Shown: positions 61,301-64,000 of the stretch, in pieces | How the letters are laid out: every line of letters begins with the position of its first letter | How positions within the stretch are numbered: position 1 is the stretch's first letter | DNA from: Watersipora subatra | Taxonomy: Eukaryota > Bryozoa > Gymnolaemata > Cheilostomatida > Watersiporidae | Length of the DNA: 64,000 nucleotides | Assembly (NCBI RefSeq): GCF_963576615.1 | Contig: NC_088708.1 | Coordinates: forward strand, 43,945,196 to 44,009,195 | Direction: 5' to 3' | The notes under the pieces: generated by a model | Databases searched by the model: none | Told to the model about the DNA's origin: nothing | The model's input: the letters and a program-made list of their open reading frames with translations, nothing else | Made by a program: the position numbers and the translations under genes

Positions 61301-61483
61301 GAATTCCTTTCTCCCTCCTCAACTCTTCGGCATTCAGAGCTGAACAATCCATCGTGTGAAAGGCGAGCTCGCTAGCGGCAGACAGCAAAGGTGCTGCCTT
61401 TGAGAAGAGCTGATCATCATTGGTCTCTAACTCAATGGTTTTGATGAGCATCGGGTAGCCCGCGTACTTGTATGGCTCGAGTA
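46364..61483 (-). CDS. DNAJC13: DNAJC13 / RME-8, C-terminal 857 codons (5' part outside the window)
   Basis: Fifteen exons, 5' to 3': 61224-61483, 59869-59985, 59592-59756, 59333-59506, 58447-58560, 57492-57608, 56822-57005, 53983-54249, 52819-53019, 52610-52691, 51172-51388, 50730-50909, 49265-49451, 48396-48596, 46364-46473. Every junction phase fits. Family blocks recalled from human DNAJC13 appear in order: [185 protein letters not shown]. Two AGYLT motifs close the protein, as in human. RME-8 is an armadillo-repeat, J-domain co-chaperone of Hsc70 on endosomes that acts with retromer/SNX and clathrin. The J domain and N-terminal PH-like half must lie beyond 64000. Confidence 0.97.
46726..47165. 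repeat. Foldback MITE-like element, copy 1
   Basis: AAAATTTTAGTAGATTTTAT at the left, and an internal inverted pair GATTAAAATCGACAAAGCTT / AAGTTTTGTCAATTTTAATC around a ~200-base centre with CATCATAATCGCG. Collinear with 58686-59205. It lies in the first 400 bases upstream of the last DNAJC13 exon. Confidence 0.65.
49493..49632. repeat. Palindromic cluster of ATTGGGACCAT / ATGGTCCCAAT
   Basis: About ten short direct and inverted copies in 140 bases, including a near-perfect 23-base palindrome CTATGGTCCCA-T-TGGGACCATAG at 49500-49522. It is intronic in DNAJC13. Confidence 0.8.
50118..50605. repeat. ~21-bp array rich in the palindrome GTACATGTAC
   Basis: About 23 copies of ACATGTACCTATGTACAATG with 12-base and 18-base length variants, in a DNAJC13 intron. 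Open frames on both strands ([22 protein letters not shown]) are array artefacts. Confidence 0.95.
53035..53130. repeat. Short tandem duplication
   Basis: Two copies of a ~45-base segment (GAGCTAGTAGATGCCCATAA then TAAACATAAGATAT) just 5' of the exon at 52819-53019. Confidence 0.85.
53200..53397. repeat. 39-bp tandem repeat, five copies
   Basis: TTCAAGTGCTGTGTGTCATA followed by CTATCAATGTGCATGTAGG. Intronic in DNAJC13. Confidence 0.95.
54664..55375. repeat. 25-bp minisatellite
   Basis: About 28 copies of ACCTAATGTAGTCGTATCTA plus GACAT, more diverged than the 24- and 40-bp arrays. Intronic in DNAJC13. Confidence 0.95.
55376..56821. other. DNAJC13 intron, no further feature
   Basis: AT-rich DNA. 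No transposon ends, arrays or additional exons are seen. Confidence 0.4.
57818..58330. repeat. 51-bp purine-rich minisatellite
   Basis: Ten copies of a unit containing GGGAGGGTAAGTGAGAAGAG and GTAGGAGTGAAAACAGGGTA. Almost pure purine on the plus strand for long runs, so the DNAJC13 pre-mRNA is pyrimidine-rich here. Open minus-strand frames ([17 protein letters not shown]) are artefacts. Confidence 0.95.
58686..59205. repeat. Foldback MITE-like element, copy 2
   Basis: Terminal inverted repeats of ~50 bases (AGTAGATTTTGTTC...GGTATTTGTCTATCATTTGC against GCAAATGATAGACAAATACC...AATAAAATCTACT), with the same internal inverted pair as 46726-47165. It ends about 130 bases before the exon 59333-59506. 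Confidence 0.75.
60650..61059. mobile_element. MITE with TA-flanked TIRs and nested hairpins
   Basis: Ends CCGTACTTTTCGGACTATTA and its reverse complement, with TA on both sides. Sub-terminal CCTATATAAGCCGCAT is also inverted at the other end. Inside, 60815-60856 is a hairpin (GAACAGTGCC/GGCACTGTTC core) and TTTCTTTCACCGCTA/TAGCGGTGAAAGAAA forms a second. No coding capacity is seen. It is intronic in DNAJC13. Confidence 0.85.
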
Positions 61484-61523
61484 CTGCGGATGAGACAGAG
61501 CCAAGGGCATATAGACCATTTGG

Positions 61524-61566
61524 AATGGAGTTATTGACAGTCTGTTGGACTGTCAATAACTCCATT
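61524..61566. repeat. Perfect 19-bp inverted repeat (hairpin)
   Basis: AATGGAGTTATTGACAGTC, a five-base loop TGTTG, then the exact reverse complement. On the transcript it lies 41-83 bases upstream of the 3' splice site of the first DNAJC13 exon in the window. Confidence 0.9.
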
Positions 61567-61726
61567 CTCAATATTCAACATTCAGAGTGCAATTGAACTA
61601 GGGAGACAGTATATAATCTTCTAACATCATGTTATGACAGAGCAGTCTTTTACATACAACTCATATAATGCATTAGTTATTTTTGTAACTTGGCGAAATA
61701 TACATACAGTACTTGCTATGCTTCAA

Positions 61727-64000
61727 ACTTAAAAAAATACTCAACTAATGACACATACATGTATGTCTTCCCACTTGTAAAAATACTCAACTAATGACAC
61801 ATACATGTATGTCTTCCCACTTGTAAAAATACTCAACTAATGACACATATGTCTTCCCACTTGTAAAAATACTCAACTAATGACACATACATGTATGTCT
61901 TCCCACTTGTAAAAATACTCAACTAATGACACATATGTCTTCCCACTTGTAAAAATACTCAACTAATGACACATATGTCTTCCCACTTGTAAAAATACTC
62001 AACTAATGACACATATGTCTTCCCACTTGTAAAAATACTCAACTAATGACACATATGTCTTCCCACTTGTAAAAATACTCAACTAATGACACATATGTCT
62101 TCCCACTTGTAAAAATACTCAACTAATGACACATATGTCTTCCCACATGTAAAAATACTCAACTAATGACACATATGTCTTCCCACTTGTAAAAATACTC
62201 AACTAATGACACATATGTCTTCCCACTTGTAAAAATACTCAACTAATGACACATATGTCTTCCCACATGTAAAAATACTCAACTAATGACACATATGTCT
62301 TCCCACTTGTAAAAATACTCAACTAATGACACATATGTCTTCCCACTTGTAAAAATACTCAACTAATGACACATATGTCTTCCCACATGTAAAAATACTC
62401 AACTAATGACACATATGTCTTCCCACTTGTAAAAATACTCAACTAATGACACATATGTCTTCCCACTTGTAAAAATACTCAACTAATGACACATATGTCT
62501 TCCCACTTGTAAAAATACTCAACTAATGACACATATGTCTTCCCACTTGTAAAAATACTCAACTAATGACACATATGTCTTCCCACTTGTAAAAATACTC
62601 AACTAATGACACATATGTCTTCCCACTTGTAAAAATACTCAACTAATGACACATATGTCTTCCCACATGTAAAAATACTCAACTAATGACACATATGTCT
62701 TCCCACTTGTAAAAATACTCAACTAATGACACATATGTCTTCCCACTTGTAAAAATACTCAACTAATGACACATATGTCTTCCCACTTGTAAAAATACTC
62801 AACTAATGACACATATGTCTTCCCACATGTAAAAATACTCAACTAATGACACATATGTCTTCCCACTTGTAAAAATACTCAACTAATGACACATATGTCT
62901 TCCCACATGTAAAAATACTCAACTAATGACACATATGTCTTCCCACATGTAAAAATACTCAACTAATGACACATATGTCTTCCCACTTGTAAAAATACTC
63001 AACTAATGACACATATGTCTTCCCACTTGTAAAAATACTCAACTAATGACACATATGTCTTCCCACATGTAAAAATACTCAACTAATGACACATATGTCT
63101 TCCCACATGTAAAAATACTCAACTAATGACACATATGTCTTCCCACATGTAAAAATACTCAACTAATGACACATATGTCTTCCCACATGTAAAAATACTC
63201 AACTAATGACACATATGTCTTCCCACATGTAAAAATACTCAACTAATGACACATATGTCTTCCCACTTGTAAAAATACTCAACTAATGACACATATGTCT
63301 TCCCACTTGTAAAAATACTCAACTAATGACACATATGTCTTCCCACTTGTAAAAATACTCAACTAATGACACATATGTCTTCCCACATGTAAAAATACTC
63401 AACTAATGACACATATGTCTTCCCACTTGTAAAAATACTCAACTAATGACACATATGTCTTCCCACATGTAAAAATACTCAACTAATGACACATATGTCT
63501 TCCCACTTGTAAAAATACTCAACTAATGACACATATGTCTTCCCACATGTAAAAATACTCAACTAATGACACATATGTCTTCCCACATGTAAAAATACTC
63601 AACTAATGACACATATGTCTTCCCACTTGTAAAAATACTCAACTAATGACACATATGTCTTCCCACTTGTAAAAATACTCAACTAATGACACATATGTCT
63701 TCCCACATGTAAAAATACTCAACTAATGACACATATGTCTTCCCACATGTAAAAATACTCAACTAATGACACATATGTCTTCCCACTTGTAAAAATACTC
63801 AACTAATGACACATATGTCTTCCCACTTGTAAAAATACTCAACTAATGACACATATGTCTTCCCACTTGTAAAAATACTCAACTAATGACACATATGTCT
63901 TCCCACTTGTAAAAATACTCAACTAATGACACATATGTCTTCCCACTTGTAAAAATACTCAACTAATGACACATATGTCTTCCCACTTGTAAAAATACTC
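61727..64000. repeat. 40-bp satellite running off the right edge
   Basis: About 57 units of TTGTAAAAATACTCAACTAA then TGACACATATGTCTTCCCAC. The first few copies are 46 bases, with ACATACATGTATGTC in place of ACATATGTC. A T/A difference (ACTTGT/ACATGT) marks two variant classes. It lies within the DNAJC13 intron upstream of 61483, and its far end is not seen. Confidence 0.97.

Overview
This is animal nuclear DNA: split genes with GT-AG introns, AATAAA signals, tRNA-like SINE fragments, DNA-transposon relics and many minisatellites. The gene set (Rab23, DNAJC13/RME-8, an SLC6 transporter and a seryl-tRNA-synthetase-like SLIMP protein) fits an invertebrate, perhaps a lophotrochozoan. The species cannot be fixed from the sequence. 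Base composition is AT-rich, and intron and intergenic space is dominated by tandem arrays.

Layout, left to right. 1-3.4 kb: no gene recognised, one arm of a dispersed inverted-repeat family. 3.49-4.80 kb (+): single-exon SerRS-like mitochondrial protein. 6.6-8.9 kb (-): last exons of a gene I do not recognise. 9.0-14.35 kb: a 22-bp minisatellite split by two insertions, an inverted-repeat complex (9.5-13.3 kb) and an 823-bp terminal-inverted-repeat element. 14.3-37.2 kb (-): a 12-exon SLC6 Na+/Cl- symporter, closest in my reading to glycine transporters. Its introns hold a 19-bp array, a 46-bp array made from its own exon/splice donor, two TTAA-flanked MITEs, a 4-kb 24-bp array and a 1.7-kb 46-bp array. 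38.4-45.6 kb (-): complete five-exon Rab23, with a decayed SLC6 fragment in its last intron. 46.4-61.5 kb (-): the last 15 coding exons (857 codons) of DNAJC13/RME-8. Its 5' part, including the J domain, lies beyond the right edge. 61.7-64.0 kb: a 40-bp satellite that runs off the window.

Four of the five genes are on the minus strand. Rab23 starts only about 0.8 kb downstream of the DNAJC13 stop. Exon joins of the three large minus-strand genes were checked by reading donor, acceptor and codon phase at every junction, and all are consistent. The very long open frames at 22.5-26.6, 19.6-20.3, 50.1-50.7 and 57.7-58.4 kb are artefacts of arrays and are not genes.

The most unusual features are the minisatellite built from an exon's 3' end plus its 5' splice site, the transporter C-terminus that reads into satellite DNA, misplaced decayed copies of SLC6 exons, and two inverted-repeat systems that interlock instead of nesting.
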